DNA from: an uncultured Collinsella sp.
GTDB taxonomy: Bacteria > Actinomycetota > Coriobacteriia > Coriobacteriales > Coriobacteriaceae
Assembly (NCBI GenBank): GCA_902496455.1
Contig: CABVAY010000023.1
Location: 1 to 33,094 of the forward strand
Reading direction: 5' to 3'
Length of the DNA: 33,094 bases
Shown here: positions 6,950-15,214 of the stretch, in pieces
Layout: every line of letters starts with the position of its first letter
Position numbering within the stretch: the stretch's first letter is position 1
Translations under genes and position numbers: made by a program
Notes under the pieces: model-generated
What the model saw: only the letters and a program-made list of their open reading frames with translations
Told to the model about the DNA's origin: nothing
The model's database searches: none

Positions 6950-8222
6950 GGACCTCCCTGCGAGCATGGACTAAGCCGGAATCGTCGACTCCGATGATAG
7001 CAACATCGAGCAGGCACGGGGCCTTGAGCCCGCAGACATCGTCAAGACGGGCATGATGGAACGAGCCGAGCGTCAGGTTGTCGCCATACTCGAGCACCGC
7101 ACGCTCGACCGTGCCCACGCGGCGGCGGGCATCGGCGATCGCAAGCTCCTGAGCGGCGGCACGCATGCGGCGGCTGCGTTCGGCCATAATCTCGGGCGGC
7201 ACCTGATCGGGCATATCGGCCGCAAGCGTGCCGGGACGCTTGCTATAGCGGAAGACATGCATGCGCGAAAAGCCCACGCGACGGCACAACGCCAGCGACT
7301 CCTCGAACTCCTCGTCCGTTTCGCCGGGGAAGCCGACGATGACGTCACAAGAAAGAGACGCCTGCGGCAGATTGGCGCGAATCATGCGTACCGTGCCCTC
7401 AAAGGCCTCCGCACTATAGGGACGACCCATGCGATGCAGGGTCGCCGTACAGCCGGACTGCACGGGAAGATGCAAGAACGGCGCGATACGCTGCGGATAG
7501 CGCGCCATCACCTTGAGCAGGCGCTCGGAGATATCCATGGGCTCCACTGAGGAAATGCGCACGTGGGCAATCGTGGTGCGCTCCATAATGGCCTCGAGCA
7601 GCTCATCGATCTCCACGTGTTCGTCAGTCGCGCTCTTGCCGTCATAGGCGCCCAGGTTCACGCCAGTCAGCACCACCTCGGGCACACCGGCCTCCTGGGC
7701 CTCGCGCACCTGCTCGAGAACGGACTCGACGGGCACGGAGCGCTCGGGGCCGCGCGCTTTCCACACGATGCAATACGTGCAGCGGTGATTGCAGCCGTCT
7801 TGGATCTTCACGCCCAGACGCGAGCGTCCCAGAGCATCGACCACATCGCTGTCGCTGCAGGCGGCCACACTATCGGATTCGACACCCAGCACCTCGCAAA
7901 CACGATCGGCGACGTCGATTTTAGACGGCTCGGCAATCACGCGCTCCGAAAGCTCTAGGAGCTCTTCGGGATGCAAGTTGACGACGCAGCCGGTCACGAC
8001 CACGTAGGGCTCGCCTGGATATGACAGCGCATGGCGGACGGCCTTACGGGTCTTGGCCTCGGCCTCGCCCGTCACGGCGCAGGTATTGATTACAATCAGG
8101 TCAGCATCCTGGGGCTCCACCATCGCAAAGCCCTGGCGCATAAGATCGGCAGTGATACGGTCGGACTCAACCCGGTTGACGCGGCAACCAAGGTTGACGA
8201 CGGAAATATGGGGTGCGAGCAA
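6930..8222 (-). CDS. mtaB: tRNA t6A37 methylthiotransferase MtaB
   Basis: A 430-residue radical-SAM enzyme that adds a methylthio group to N6-threonylcarbamoyladenosine at tRNA position 37. The N-terminal MTTase domain has the iron-sulfur cysteines C13, C48 (NTCAVT) and C79 (TGCV). The radical-SAM cluster motif is CNHRCTYC (C144, C148, C151). The opening VNLGCRVN and the position after dnaJ match MtaB rather than MiaB. The start is TTG with AAGGAG five bases upstream, nine bases after the dnaJ stop; its end overlaps phoH. MiaB remains a weaker alternative. Confidence 0.9.
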   Translation of the reverse strand: MLAPHISVVNLGCRVNRVESDRITADLMRQGFAMVEPQDADLIVINTCAVTGEAEAKTRKAVRHALSYPGEPYVVVTGCVVNLHPEELLELSERVIAEPSKIDVADRVCEVLGVESDSVAACSDSDVVDALGRSRLGVKIQDGCNHRCTYCIVWKARGPERSVPVESVLEQVREAQEAGVPEVVLTGVNLGAYDGKSATDEHVEIDELLEAIMERTTIAHVRISSVEPMDISERLLKVMARYPQRIAPFLHLPVQSGCTATLHRMGRPYSAEAFEGTVRMIRANLPQASLSCDVIVGFPGETDEEFEESLALCRRVGFSRMHVFRYSKRPGTLAADMPDQVPPEIMAERSRRMRAAAQELAIADARRRVGTVERAVLEYGDNLTLGSFHHARLDDVCGLKAPCLLDVAIIGVDDSGLVHARREVHGSLED

Positions 8223-8231
8223 GCGGGCTCC

Positions 8232-9380
8232 TTAATCGAGGATATCGTCGAGGGCGCTCTTGATACGATCGGTTACCGACTTCTTGCCGGAAGCGACGTC
8301 ATCGCCCATCTCGTCGGCAAAAGCGCGGAGCAGCTCGCGCTGCTTGTTGGAAAGGTTCGTGGGAACGACCACGCGCAGCTGCACGATCAGTCGACCACGT
8401 GAGCCGCCACCGCCGATGCGCGGCATGCCAAAGTTGTTGACGCTGACGGTGTCGCCATACTGCGCACCGGCAGGGACGCACACCTTGACAACCTCCTCGG
8501 GCATAATGCCCTCGACCTCGATCTCGCAGCCGAGCGCGGCCTGCGCGATGGAGATATCGCTCACCAGGTACAGGTCGTCGCCATTGCGCTTAAAGCGCTC
8601 GTGATCGGCGACACGCACGTTGACAATCAGGTCGCCCGAGGGCTCGCCACGAAGGCCGGCCTCGCCAAAGCCGCTCACGCGCAGCTGGCGACCGGTCGAA
8701 ACGCCGGCGGGAATATCGATGTCAATCTTTTCGTGCGAAGGTGTGCGGCCCTGACCGTCGCAAGTCTCGCAGGGATGATCGATGACCGTGCCCTCGCCGT
8801 GGCAGTCGGGGCAAGGCGAAGAGGACTGGACCTGACCCAAAAACGAGCGCTGGACCGTGGTGACATAGCCCGTGCCGTGGCAGCGGCTGCACTGCTTTTC
8901 GGTCGCACCGTCAGCCTTGCCCGTACCGTTGCAATCCTCGCAGGGAGCAAGGCGGTCATAGCTGATCGTCTTTTTGCAGCCAAGTGCAGCTTCCTCGAGC
9001 GTCACCGAAAGCGAGATGGCCATATCGCGACCGCGACGGCGCTCGCGCCAGCTGCGGGCACCACCGCCGGCGCCGCCGCCAAAGAATGACGAGAACAGGT
9101 CATCCATGCCCATACCGCCAAAGATATCGTTGATATCGACATAGCCGGAGCCACCAGGGCCATCGGCGGTACCAAAGCGATCGTAATTGGCACGCTTCTG
9201 CTCATCGGAAAGGACAGAATAGGCCTCGTTAAGCTCCTTGAACTTGGCCTCGGCCTCGGGGTCGTCCGAAACATCCGGGTGTACCGTACGGGCTTTCTTT
9301 AGAAACGCGCGCTTAATGGTCCGCGCGTCGGCATCCTTATCGACGCCAAGTACCTCGTAGTAATCCCTATTTTCCGACAC
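8232..9380 (-). CDS. dnaJ: Chaperone DnaJ
   Basis: A 382-residue type I J-protein that delivers substrates to DnaK and stimulates its ATPase. The J domain carries HPD at 34-36; a Gly/Phe-rich linker (about 74-110) and four CxxCxGxG zinc motifs at C147, C164, C190 and C204 follow, then full C-terminal substrate domains. An earlier in-frame start would add 22 unrelated residues; the GTG at 9380 is preferred because AAGGA precedes it and MSENRDYYEVLGV fits the family. No dnaK, grpE or hrcA is present beside it, and no CIRCE or HAIR operator was seen upstream. Confidence 0.95.
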   Translation of the reverse strand: MSENRDYYEVLGVDKDADARTIKRAFLKKARTVHPDVSDDPEAEAKFKELNEAYSVLSDEQKRANYDRFGTADGPGGSGYVDINDIFGGMGMDDLFSSFFGGGAGGGARSWRERRRGRDMAISLSVTLEEAALGCKKTISYDRLAPCEDCNGTGKADGATEKQCSRCHGTGYVTTVQRSFLGQVQSSSPCPDCHGEGTVIDHPCETCDGQGRTPSHEKIDIDIPAGVSTGRQLRVSGFGEAGLRGEPSGDLIVNVRVADHERFKRNGDDLYLVSDISIAQAALGCEIEVEGIMPEEVVKVCVPAGAQYGDTVSVNNFGMPRIGGGGSRGRLIVQLRVVVPTNLSNKQRELLRAFADEMGDDVASGKKSVTDRIKSALDDILD

Positions 9381-9461
9381 GACCGAATCCTTCCGACTTT
9401 CAATATTGTCACAGTGCGTCCTATACCCATGCAGGGCCGGCCGCAAACAGAGGGTTTGATG

Positions 9462-10565
9462 TTATTGCATCCCGTAGGGCGAAAGCATCGCGCGCTGCGA
9501 GCAGCTCGCAAACCACACCGACACGAGCGCGAACATGAAGCCGTTGGCAAAACCGTTGGCAAACTGCATCGCGCCACGCTTCCACCACAGCAGGCTACGG
9601 TGAAGTACCCCATCCGAGAGCACCATGAACAGGCCCATGGCAAACGGAATAAAACACATCACGGCAAAGGCCGAGAACACGCCCGAGATGGCCGACAGCA
9701 CCAAAAACGGCGCGACGATGCCCATCAGGTAAAAGCCGGTACGGGCCTTGCCCTCCAGGCGCTCGGCCTCCACATGGGCGCGACCGACCAGGTCACCACC
9801 CGTGGCGCCATTGGTACCGGCATGGCCCATGCCGCTAATGCGAACCTCGTCGCCGTCGTGCGTGCCGGCAGGAAACTCAATCGTTTGCTCGGAGGTCACG
9901 CGGGTACGACCGCTGCCGCTGCAATCGGGGCACGGATCGGCTACGACCTTGCCCGAGCCGCCGCACTCGGGGCAAACCGACTGAAACGTGCCGGCGCCAA
10001 ACAGGAAGGACAGGTCCACATCGATATGGCCGCGTCCGCCACAGCTTGGGCAGGTATGGGCATGCTCGGAGGAGACAGAACCCGAGCCGCCGCAGTGTCC
10101 GCACGTATCGAATCGCATGTAGCGAACGGTTTTGCGGGCACCGCACTTGGCCTCCTTGGCATCGAGCTTAATGTCGACGACCACGTTGGCACCGCTTTCG
10201 GGATTGTATGCTGCCCGCCCGCGACGCGGCTGGCCCCAAGCGCCGCCAAAGGGAAAGCCGCCCTCAAAGGGATTGCCGTACCCGGCGCCGCCGGCGTAAC
10301 CGCCACCATAAGGCGAAGCCGTAGGAGCGCCGGCGAAGGGATTGCCCGAGCGCATGGCGTCATAGCGCGCACGCTTCTGCTCGTCCGAAAGCACGGCGTA
10401 GGCCTCGGAAACCTCTTTAAACTTTTCCTCGGCATCCGGCTCTTTGTTGACGTCCGGATGGAGCTTGCGGGCCTTTTGCTGGAAGGCCTTTTGAATATCA
10501 CGCGAGGTGGCGTCCTTGGAGACACCCAAAATCTCGTAGTAATCTTTTTCGTTCATCGTCGCCAT
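9462..10565 (-). CDS. DnaJ-like protein with C-terminal membrane helices
   Basis: A 367-residue J-domain protein. The J domain has HPD at 36-38, a long Gly-rich linker (about 73-115), and four zinc motifs (CGHCGGSG at 155, CPSCGGRG 172, CPECGGSG 198, CPDCSGSG 212). The first substrate domain is present to about residue 265, but the usual second substrate and dimerisation part is replaced by hydrophobic segments at about 277-299, 299-317 and 336-354, which look like three membrane helices. This would anchor the chaperone with the J domain in the cytosol. ATG 10565 has AGGAGG nine bases upstream. It precedes dnaJ by 81 nt. The function as a DnaK recruiter at the membrane is inference. Confidence 0.85.
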   Translation of the reverse strand: MATMNEKDYYEILGVSKDATSRDIQKAFQQKARKLHPDVNKEPDAEEKFKEVSEAYAVLSDEQKRARYDAMRSGNPFAGAPTASPYGGGYAGGAGYGNPFEGGFPFGGAWGQPRRGRAAYNPESGANVVVDIKLDAKEAKCGARKTVRYMRFDTCGHCGGSGSVSSEHAHTCPSCGGRGHIDVDLSFLFGAGTFQSVCPECGGSGKVVADPCPDCSGSGRTRVTSEQTIEFPAGTHDGDEVRISGMGHAGTNGATGGDLVGRAHVEAERLEGKARTGFYLMGIVAPFLVLSAISGVFSAFAVMCFIPFAMGLFMVLSDGVLHRSLLWWKRGAMQFANGFANGFMFALVSVWFASCSQRAMLSPYGMQ

Positions 10566-10607
10566 GCGCGGCAACCTCCTGCTCACAGCAGCGTATATAT
10601 TCCGGTA

Positions 10608-10622
10608 ATTCTACCCGAGCGG
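10608..10622 (-). promoter_or_regulatory. Candidate promoter before the DnaJ-like gene
   Basis: Directly after the hemW stop the minus strand reads CCGCTCGGGTAGAAT. TAGAAT is a good -10 about 42 nt upstream of the DnaJ-like start. The 11-mer CCGCTCGGGTA also occurs just before lepA, again merging into a -10-like TAAGAT. Confidence 0.4.
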
Positions 10623-10623
10623 C

Positions 10624-11856
10624 CTAAGCTAGATCCCAAAACAGCTCGAACAGAACATTTCCATCGAGCCAGCCCAGGTGTGTCGGCGCCAGACGAGCTC
10701 GGACATGGCCCGCGAGGACGTCTGCCGAAGTGAAGGGTCCCTCATGGACTCCGAGCGTCTCGGGCACCCAAGTGGCAAGACCCAATTCGAGCGCGCGATC
10801 GCAGGCAGCTGCCAGCTCGCCCGTTGGGATGACGCAAGCTGCACGAACCAACAGATCGGACGCAATACCGCGCGTCATGCGACAAGCGAGCATCAGGTCT
10901 TCAGCCGCAGCCTCACGCTGCGACAGATATTCAGTCTCGAACGCCGTCGCGTCATCGTCACGTTGCACCAGACGCACGCGGTACGCAACGCCTCGAGAAG
11001 AAACACCGGGGAACAAACCTGCAAGACGGTCGAAATCCCCGGCGTCGAGCATGCCCGCGGCAGAACGACCCAGGCCCAGGTAGCCCCGTCCGGTCCAGTA
11101 GGCAATGTTATGGGCGCACTCATGGCCGTCGAGCGCATAGCTTGCCACCTCATACGGGTGATAGCCGGCCGCACCCAGACGCTCACGCGCCACATCCATG
11201 CACGAAGCTTGAAAATCCTCGTCGGGCTCGACCGACTCGTCGCGGCACGCCATGCGATAAAGGGGCGTCCCCTCCTCAAGCGTAAGCGGGTAGACCGACA
11301 CATGATGCGGAGCCGCCGCCAGCACGCCATCGAGCGTGTGCTTCCAACTCGCTGCGGTCTGCCCGGGAAGTCCGCACATAAGGTCGCACGACACGTCAAG
11401 CCCAGCGTTCTTGACCGTCGCGATGGCGGCGAGCGCCCGATCGGCATCGTGAATACGGCCGATGGCAGTAAGTTCGGTGTTATCGAGCGTTTGCACGCCC
11501 AGAGAGACGCGTGTGACACCAACCTTGGCAAGCGCAGCGGCAAGCTCGGCGGTCAGCGACTCGGGATTGGCCTCGCAGGTAAACTCAACGGGGGCGCACC
11601 ACGCACGAATACGCCGCACCAGCTCCACCAGGCGCTCCCCCGCCAGCGACGGCGTACCGCCGCCAACATAGACGGTGCGGATCTGGTCAAGGGCCCCAGC
11701 CTTGCCAAAAGCATCGAGACGCGCGAACAACTGCTCAAAATAGAAATCGAGCGCAGCGCTCAGGTCGCACGGAGCAAAACTGCGTGAGTCAAAGTCGCAG
11801 TACCGGCACTTTTGGGCGCAAAACGGCACGTGCGCATACAGCGCGGTAACGGCCAC
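10624..11856 (-). CDS. hemW: Radical-SAM heme chaperone HemW
   Basis: A 410-residue member of the HemN-like radical-SAM group; HemW binds heme and hands it to membrane targets, and is often misnamed coproporphyrinogen oxidase. The motif HVPFCAQKCRYCDF gives the 4Fe-4S cysteines C13, C17, C20; GGGTPS is at 65-70 and the SLGVQTLD segment follows. HemW (not HemN) is supported by the direct start at the cluster motif with no N-terminal extension and by the neighbourhood lepA-hemW-dnaJ. The GTG start lies two bases after the dusB stop, with GGGGG upstream. Confidence 0.9.
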   Translation of the reverse strand: MAVTALYAHVPFCAQKCRYCDFDSRSFAPCDLSAALDFYFEQLFARLDAFGKAGALDQIRTVYVGGGTPSLAGERLVELVRRIRAWCAPVEFTCEANPESLTAELAAALAKVGVTRVSLGVQTLDNTELTAIGRIHDADRALAAIATVKNAGLDVSCDLMCGLPGQTAASWKHTLDGVLAAAPHHVSVYPLTLEEGTPLYRMACRDESVEPDEDFQASCMDVARERLGAAGYHPYEVASYALDGHECAHNIAYWTGRGYLGLGRSAAGMLDAGDFDRLAGLFPGVSSRGVAYRVRLVQRDDDATAFETEYLSQREAAAEDLMLACRMTRGIASDLLVRAACVIPTGELAAACDRALELGLATWVPETLGVHEGPFTSADVLAGHVRARLAPTHLGWLDGNVLFELFWDLA

Positions 11857-11858
11857 CC

Positions 11859-12902
11859 TTAAGCCCCCAGCGGATGAGGGGGCACCGATTCGCCGGCGGC
11901 AAGGGCAGCCTCGCAGGCCACCACATCGCGCTCGATCTCATCGACCAGCGCCATGAACTCCTCGTACGTGGAGCAGCGCACCACATGAGCACGCCAAGCG
12001 GCGGCATGGGGCATGCCTTTTAAGTACCAGCTTGCGTACGTACGGGCACGCGACATGAGCGGCAGGAGCTCATGCGTCAGCGTTAGGTGCTCACGCAGGG
12101 CGTCTAGGCGCTCAACGGAGCTGCGCGCCGGCACCGGCATGCCATCGAGCGCAAGGGCGCGAGCATCACCGAACACCCACGGATTGCCGTAGATGCCGCG
12201 CGCGATAAACACCGCGCTGGCACCAGAACTGCGCAGATGCTCCGCGGCATCCTCGGCGCAGAACACATCGCCCGAACCGATAACGGGAATTTCGACGGCG
12301 TCGGCAACCTCATCGACAACCGACCAATCGGCCTGGCCGGTGTAGAGCTGCGTGGCACAACGACCGTGCACGGCAACTGCAGAGGCGCCCGCCCCTTCAA
12401 GCATCTGGGCAAACGTTGCGGCGTTGCGGTCCTCGGCATAAAAACCCTTGCGGATCTTCACGGTCACGGGAACATGCGCCGCGCCCACCGCTGCCTCGAC
12501 AATCTTCTCGGCCAGGTCGGGCGTGCGCATAAGCGCCGAGCCTTCGCCCTTAGTAACGACCTTGCGAGCCGGACAGGCCATGTTGATATCAATCAATGAC
12601 AGGCGATCGCCCACACGCTCCTCGACGGCGGCGACGGCACTCGCAAACTGCTCGGGCTTGGAGCCAAAGAGCTGCACGCAAATCTGCTGCTCCTCGTCGG
12701 CCGGTAGCACCAGGCGCCAGGTCTTGTTGCTGGCATAGGCAAGGCCCGCCACGCTCACCATCTCGCTATAGGCGAGATTGGCACCGCGGCGGCGGCACAT
12801 GATGCGATAAGCGGGATCGGTTACGCCCGCCATGGGAGCCATAAGGAACGGCTGCTCGGCATAGGCGCCCAGCAGCCGCTTGCTGTATTCGGAAAGCGCC
12901 AT
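11859..12902 (-). CDS. dusB: tRNA-dihydrouridine synthase (DusB type)
   Basis: A 347-residue flavoenzyme that reduces specific uridines in the tRNA D-loop with NADPH. The TIM barrel begins with FLMAPMAGVTD (19-29); the catalytic cysteine is C110 in NMACPARKV; HGR and IPVIGSGDV, followed by a GIYGNPW segment, complete the family pattern. It lies four bases after the lepA stop and two before hemW. The exact subtype (DusB rather than DusA or DusC) is inferred from overall similarity. Confidence 0.92.
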   Translation of the reverse strand: MALSEYSKRLLGAYAEQPFLMAPMAGVTDPAYRIMCRRRGANLAYSEMVSVAGLAYASNKTWRLVLPADEEQQICVQLFGSKPEQFASAVAAVEERVGDRLSLIDINMACPARKVVTKGEGSALMRTPDLAEKIVEAAVGAAHVPVTVKIRKGFYAEDRNAATFAQMLEGAGASAVAVHGRCATQLYTGQADWSVVDEVADAVEIPVIGSGDVFCAEDAAEHLRSSGASAVFIARGIYGNPWVFGDARALALDGMPVPARSSVERLDALREHLTLTHELLPLMSRARTYASWYLKGMPHAAAWRAHVVRCSTYEEFMALVDEIERDVVACEAALAAGESVPPHPLGA

Positions 12903-12906
12903 AGAC

Positions 12907-14718
12907 CTACTCGTCCACCTTGAGGATCGCCATAAAGGCCTCCTGCGGGACCTCGACCGAGCCGATGGCCTTCATGCGCTTCTTGCCCTCTTTCTGCTTC
13001 TCGAGCAGCTTGCGCTTACGCGAGATATCGCCGCCGTAGCACTTAGCAAGAACGTCCTTGCGACGCGCTTTGACGGTAGAACGGGCGATGATTTTGTTGC
13101 CGATAGCACCCTGGATGGGAACCTCGAACAGCTGACGCGGGATGATCTCCTTAAGTTTGTCGCACAGACCACGGGCCAGGCCATAGGCCTTGTCCTTATG
13201 GACGATAAACGACAGCGCGTCCACCTCGTCGCCCGAAAGCAAGATATCGAGCTTCACGAGCTCGGAGGGACGGTACTCGTTGAACTCGTAGTCGAGCGAG
13301 GCATAGCCCTTGGTACGACTCTTGAGCTGGTCAAAGAAGTCCAAGATGAGCTCGGCGAGCGGCATATCGAAGCGCATCTCGACCGATTTGCTCGTCAGGT
13401 GGATCATATCGGTCGTAACGCCGCGGTGCTCGATGGCAAGCTGCATGACGGCACCCGTGTACTCAGGCGGGCAGATGATCTTTGCCTTGAGGTAGGGCTC
13501 CTCGATACGCTCGATGCGCGTGGCCTCGGGAAGGTCCTGCGGGCTGCGGACATCAATCATCTCGCCGTCAGTCTTGTAGACGTGATAGTCCACCGAGGGG
13601 CTCGTGGCAATGAGGTCCAGATTGAACTCGCGCTCCAGGCGCTCCTTGACGACCTCCATATGCAGCAGGCCCAAGAAGCCCACGCGGAAACCAAAACCGA
13701 GCGCCACCGAGGTCTCGGGCTCCCACACCAACGACGGGTCGTTGACGTGCAGCTTATCGAGCGCGTCACGCAGGTTCTCGTAGTCCTTGTTATCGATCGG
13801 GAACAGCCCCGTATAGACCATGGGCTTGGCCTCGCGGTAGCCGGGAAGCGGCTCGGGGCAGGGATTCGACGCCCACGTGAGGGTATCGCCCACGCGAACG
13901 GCCTCGGGGTCCTTCAGGCCCGTGACCACGTATCCGACCTCGCCGACCGTCAGCGCGTCGACCGGCGTCTCGGCGGGACGCTTGACGCCCACGCCATCGA
14001 CCAAAAAGTCGCCCTTTGCCTGCATCATGCGCAGGGTATCGCCCTTTTTGATGGAACCGTCAAAGACGCGGACCGTGGCGACGACGCCACGATACTCGTC
14101 GAAGTATGAATCCAGAATGAGTGCCTTGAGCGGCGCGTTCGCATCGCCCTTGGGCGGAGAGATCAAAAAGACAATGGACTCCAGCAGATCGTGGATGCCC
14201 TCGCCGGTCTTGCCCGAGACACACACGGCATCATCGGCAGGGATCGCCAGGTCATCCTCGATCTCGGTCTTAACCTCGTCGGGATGAGCCGAGGGCAGGT
14301 CGATCTTGTTGATGGCCGGCACAATGTCCAGATTGGCGTTCATGGCGAGCGTCGCGTTGGAGACGGTCTGCGCCTCGACGCCCTGCGTGGCGTCAACGAC
14401 GAGCACCGCGCCCTCACAGGCCGCCAGCGAGCGCGAGACCTCATAGGTAAAGTCCACGTGGCCCGGCGTATCGATCAGATTGAACTGATACGTCTCGCCA
14501 TCGTCGGCGTCATAGGACACGCGAACGGCATTGGACTTGATCGTGATGCCGCGCTCGCGCTCGATATCCATGGTGTCGAGCAGCTGCGACTCCATGTCGC
14601 GCTCGTCGACGGTATGGGTGAGCTCGAGAATGCGGTCACTGATCGTGGACTTGCCATGGTCGATGTGCGCAACAATCGAGAAGTTGCGGATGTGGGAAAT
14701 GTCAATTGAAGTATTCAT
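12907..14718 (-). CDS. lepA: Elongation factor 4 (LepA)
   Basis: A 603-residue translational GTPase that acts on the ribosome in back-translocation or initiation/assembly. G1 is AHIDHGKST (17-25), the switch region RGITIK (56-61), DTPGH (83-87), and the NKIDLP guanine-specificity loop follows. The C-terminal LepA domain ends with GSVEVPQEAFMAILKVDE. Start 14718 gives the family length; an upstream start adds 20 residues from within the terminator. No ribosome site precedes the ATG, while TAAGAT lies seven bases upstream, suggesting a leaderless message. Confidence 0.96.
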   Translation of the reverse strand: MNTSIDISHIRNFSIVAHIDHGKSTISDRILELTHTVDERDMESQLLDTMDIERERGITIKSNAVRVSYDADDGETYQFNLIDTPGHVDFTYEVSRSLAACEGAVLVVDATQGVEAQTVSNATLAMNANLDIVPAINKIDLPSAHPDEVKTEIEDDLAIPADDAVCVSGKTGEGIHDLLESIVFLISPPKGDANAPLKALILDSYFDEYRGVVATVRVFDGSIKKGDTLRMMQAKGDFLVDGVGVKRPAETPVDALTVGEVGYVVTGLKDPEAVRVGDTLTWASNPCPEPLPGYREAKPMVYTGLFPIDNKDYENLRDALDKLHVNDPSLVWEPETSVALGFGFRVGFLGLLHMEVVKERLEREFNLDLIATSPSVDYHVYKTDGEMIDVRSPQDLPEATRIERIEEPYLKAKIICPPEYTGAVMQLAIEHRGVTTDMIHLTSKSVEMRFDMPLAELILDFFDQLKSRTKGYASLDYEFNEYRPSELVKLDILLSGDEVDALSFIVHKDKAYGLARGLCDKLKEIIPRQLFEVPIQGAIGNKIIARSTVKARRKDVLAKCYGGDISRKRKLLEKQKEGKKRMKAIGSVEVPQEAFMAILKVDE

Positions 14719-14725
14719 GCGGACT

Positions 14726-14740
14726 ATCTTACCCGAGCGG
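14726..14740 (-). promoter_or_regulatory. Candidate lepA promoter giving a leaderless mRNA
   Basis: The minus strand reads CCGCTCGGGTAAGAT, then seven bases, then the lepA ATG. A -10 (TAAGAT) at this distance places transcription start at or near the ATG. Only about 25 nt separate the preceding terminator from the start, and no Shine-Dalgarno is present. Confidence 0.45.
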
Positions 14741-14743
14741 TAC

Positions 14744-14780
14744 AAAAAATGGAGCCTGTTCCATAAAACAGGCCCCATTT
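14744..14780 (-). terminator. Intrinsic terminator of rpsT
   Basis: On the minus strand AAATGGGGCCTGTT and AACAGGCTCCATTT form a long stem with one mismatch, followed by a run of T. It lies about 35 nt after the rpsT stop and ends just before lepA. Confidence 0.88.
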
Positions 14781-14814
14781 ATGCGCGTAATCTGTGTGGT
14801 GTGAAATTTACAAC

Positions 14815-15081
14815 TTAGGCGTTGATGCTGTTCACGAGCTTGGCAAGACCGGACTTGCGGTTGGAAGCCTGGTTCTTGTGGATAACATGCTTGGCGGCAG
14901 CCATGTCGAGACGCTTGGTGACGGTCTTGAGGGCAGCCTGCGCCTTCTCGGCGTCGCCCTCGGCAACGGCGGACTGGACGTGCTTGGTCAGCGTCTTGAG
15001 CTCGGACTTGACAGCCTTGTTACGCATGCGAGCTGCCTCATTGGTGCGGATACGCTTCTTCTGAGACTTGATGTTTGCCAC
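14815..15081 (-). CDS. rpsT: 30S ribosomal protein S20
   Basis: An 88-residue, Lys/Arg/Ala-rich protein that binds 16S rRNA early in assembly. From MANIKSQKKRIRTNE to KLVNSINA it matches the S20 family and length. The GTG at 15081 has AAAGGAA about ten bases upstream; an earlier in-frame start would add 23 residues not found in S20. It is a single-gene unit with its own extended -10 promoter and terminator, between holA and lepA as in Firmicutes. Confidence 0.95.
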   Translation of the reverse strand: MANIKSQKKRIRTNEAARMRNKAVKSELKTLTKHVQSAVAEGDAEKAQAALKTVTKRLDMAAAKHVIHKNQASNRKSGLAKLVNSINA

Positions 15082-15156
15082 TTCTGGAGTTCCTTTCGAG
15101 TTCCTTGCAAAAAATGTATGACACCTCTGAGACACGGTGAGGTCATGCAAGCGCCT

Positions 15157-15165
15157 ACTATAGCA
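15157..15165 (-). promoter_or_regulatory. Extended -10 promoter of rpsT
   Basis: The minus strand reads TGCTATAGT, a strong extended -10, about 76 nt upstream of rpsT. The identical nine bases occur at 27846-27854 before rpmB. A TTGACA lies further upstream (about 15195) but at the wrong distance to be its -35. Confidence 0.55.
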
Positions 15166-15214
15166 CGCTCCCCCTCAAAGGGATAGAACGAATTTGTCAA
15201 ATAGGCAGGTATCA

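Noticed and set aside
9381..9461. CIRCE or HAIR heat-shock operator before dnaJ
   Set aside because: Looked for TTAGCACTC/GAGTGCTAA and CTTGAGT/ACTCAAG dyads; none is present.
9414..10733. 439-codon plus-strand frame opposite the DnaJ-like gene
   Set aside because: The minus strand holds clear J-domain and zinc motifs; the plus frame has none and crosses the hemW end.
10678..11787. 369-codon plus-strand frame opposite hemW
   Set aside because: HemW motifs on the minus strand are decisive; the plus frame is a shadow.
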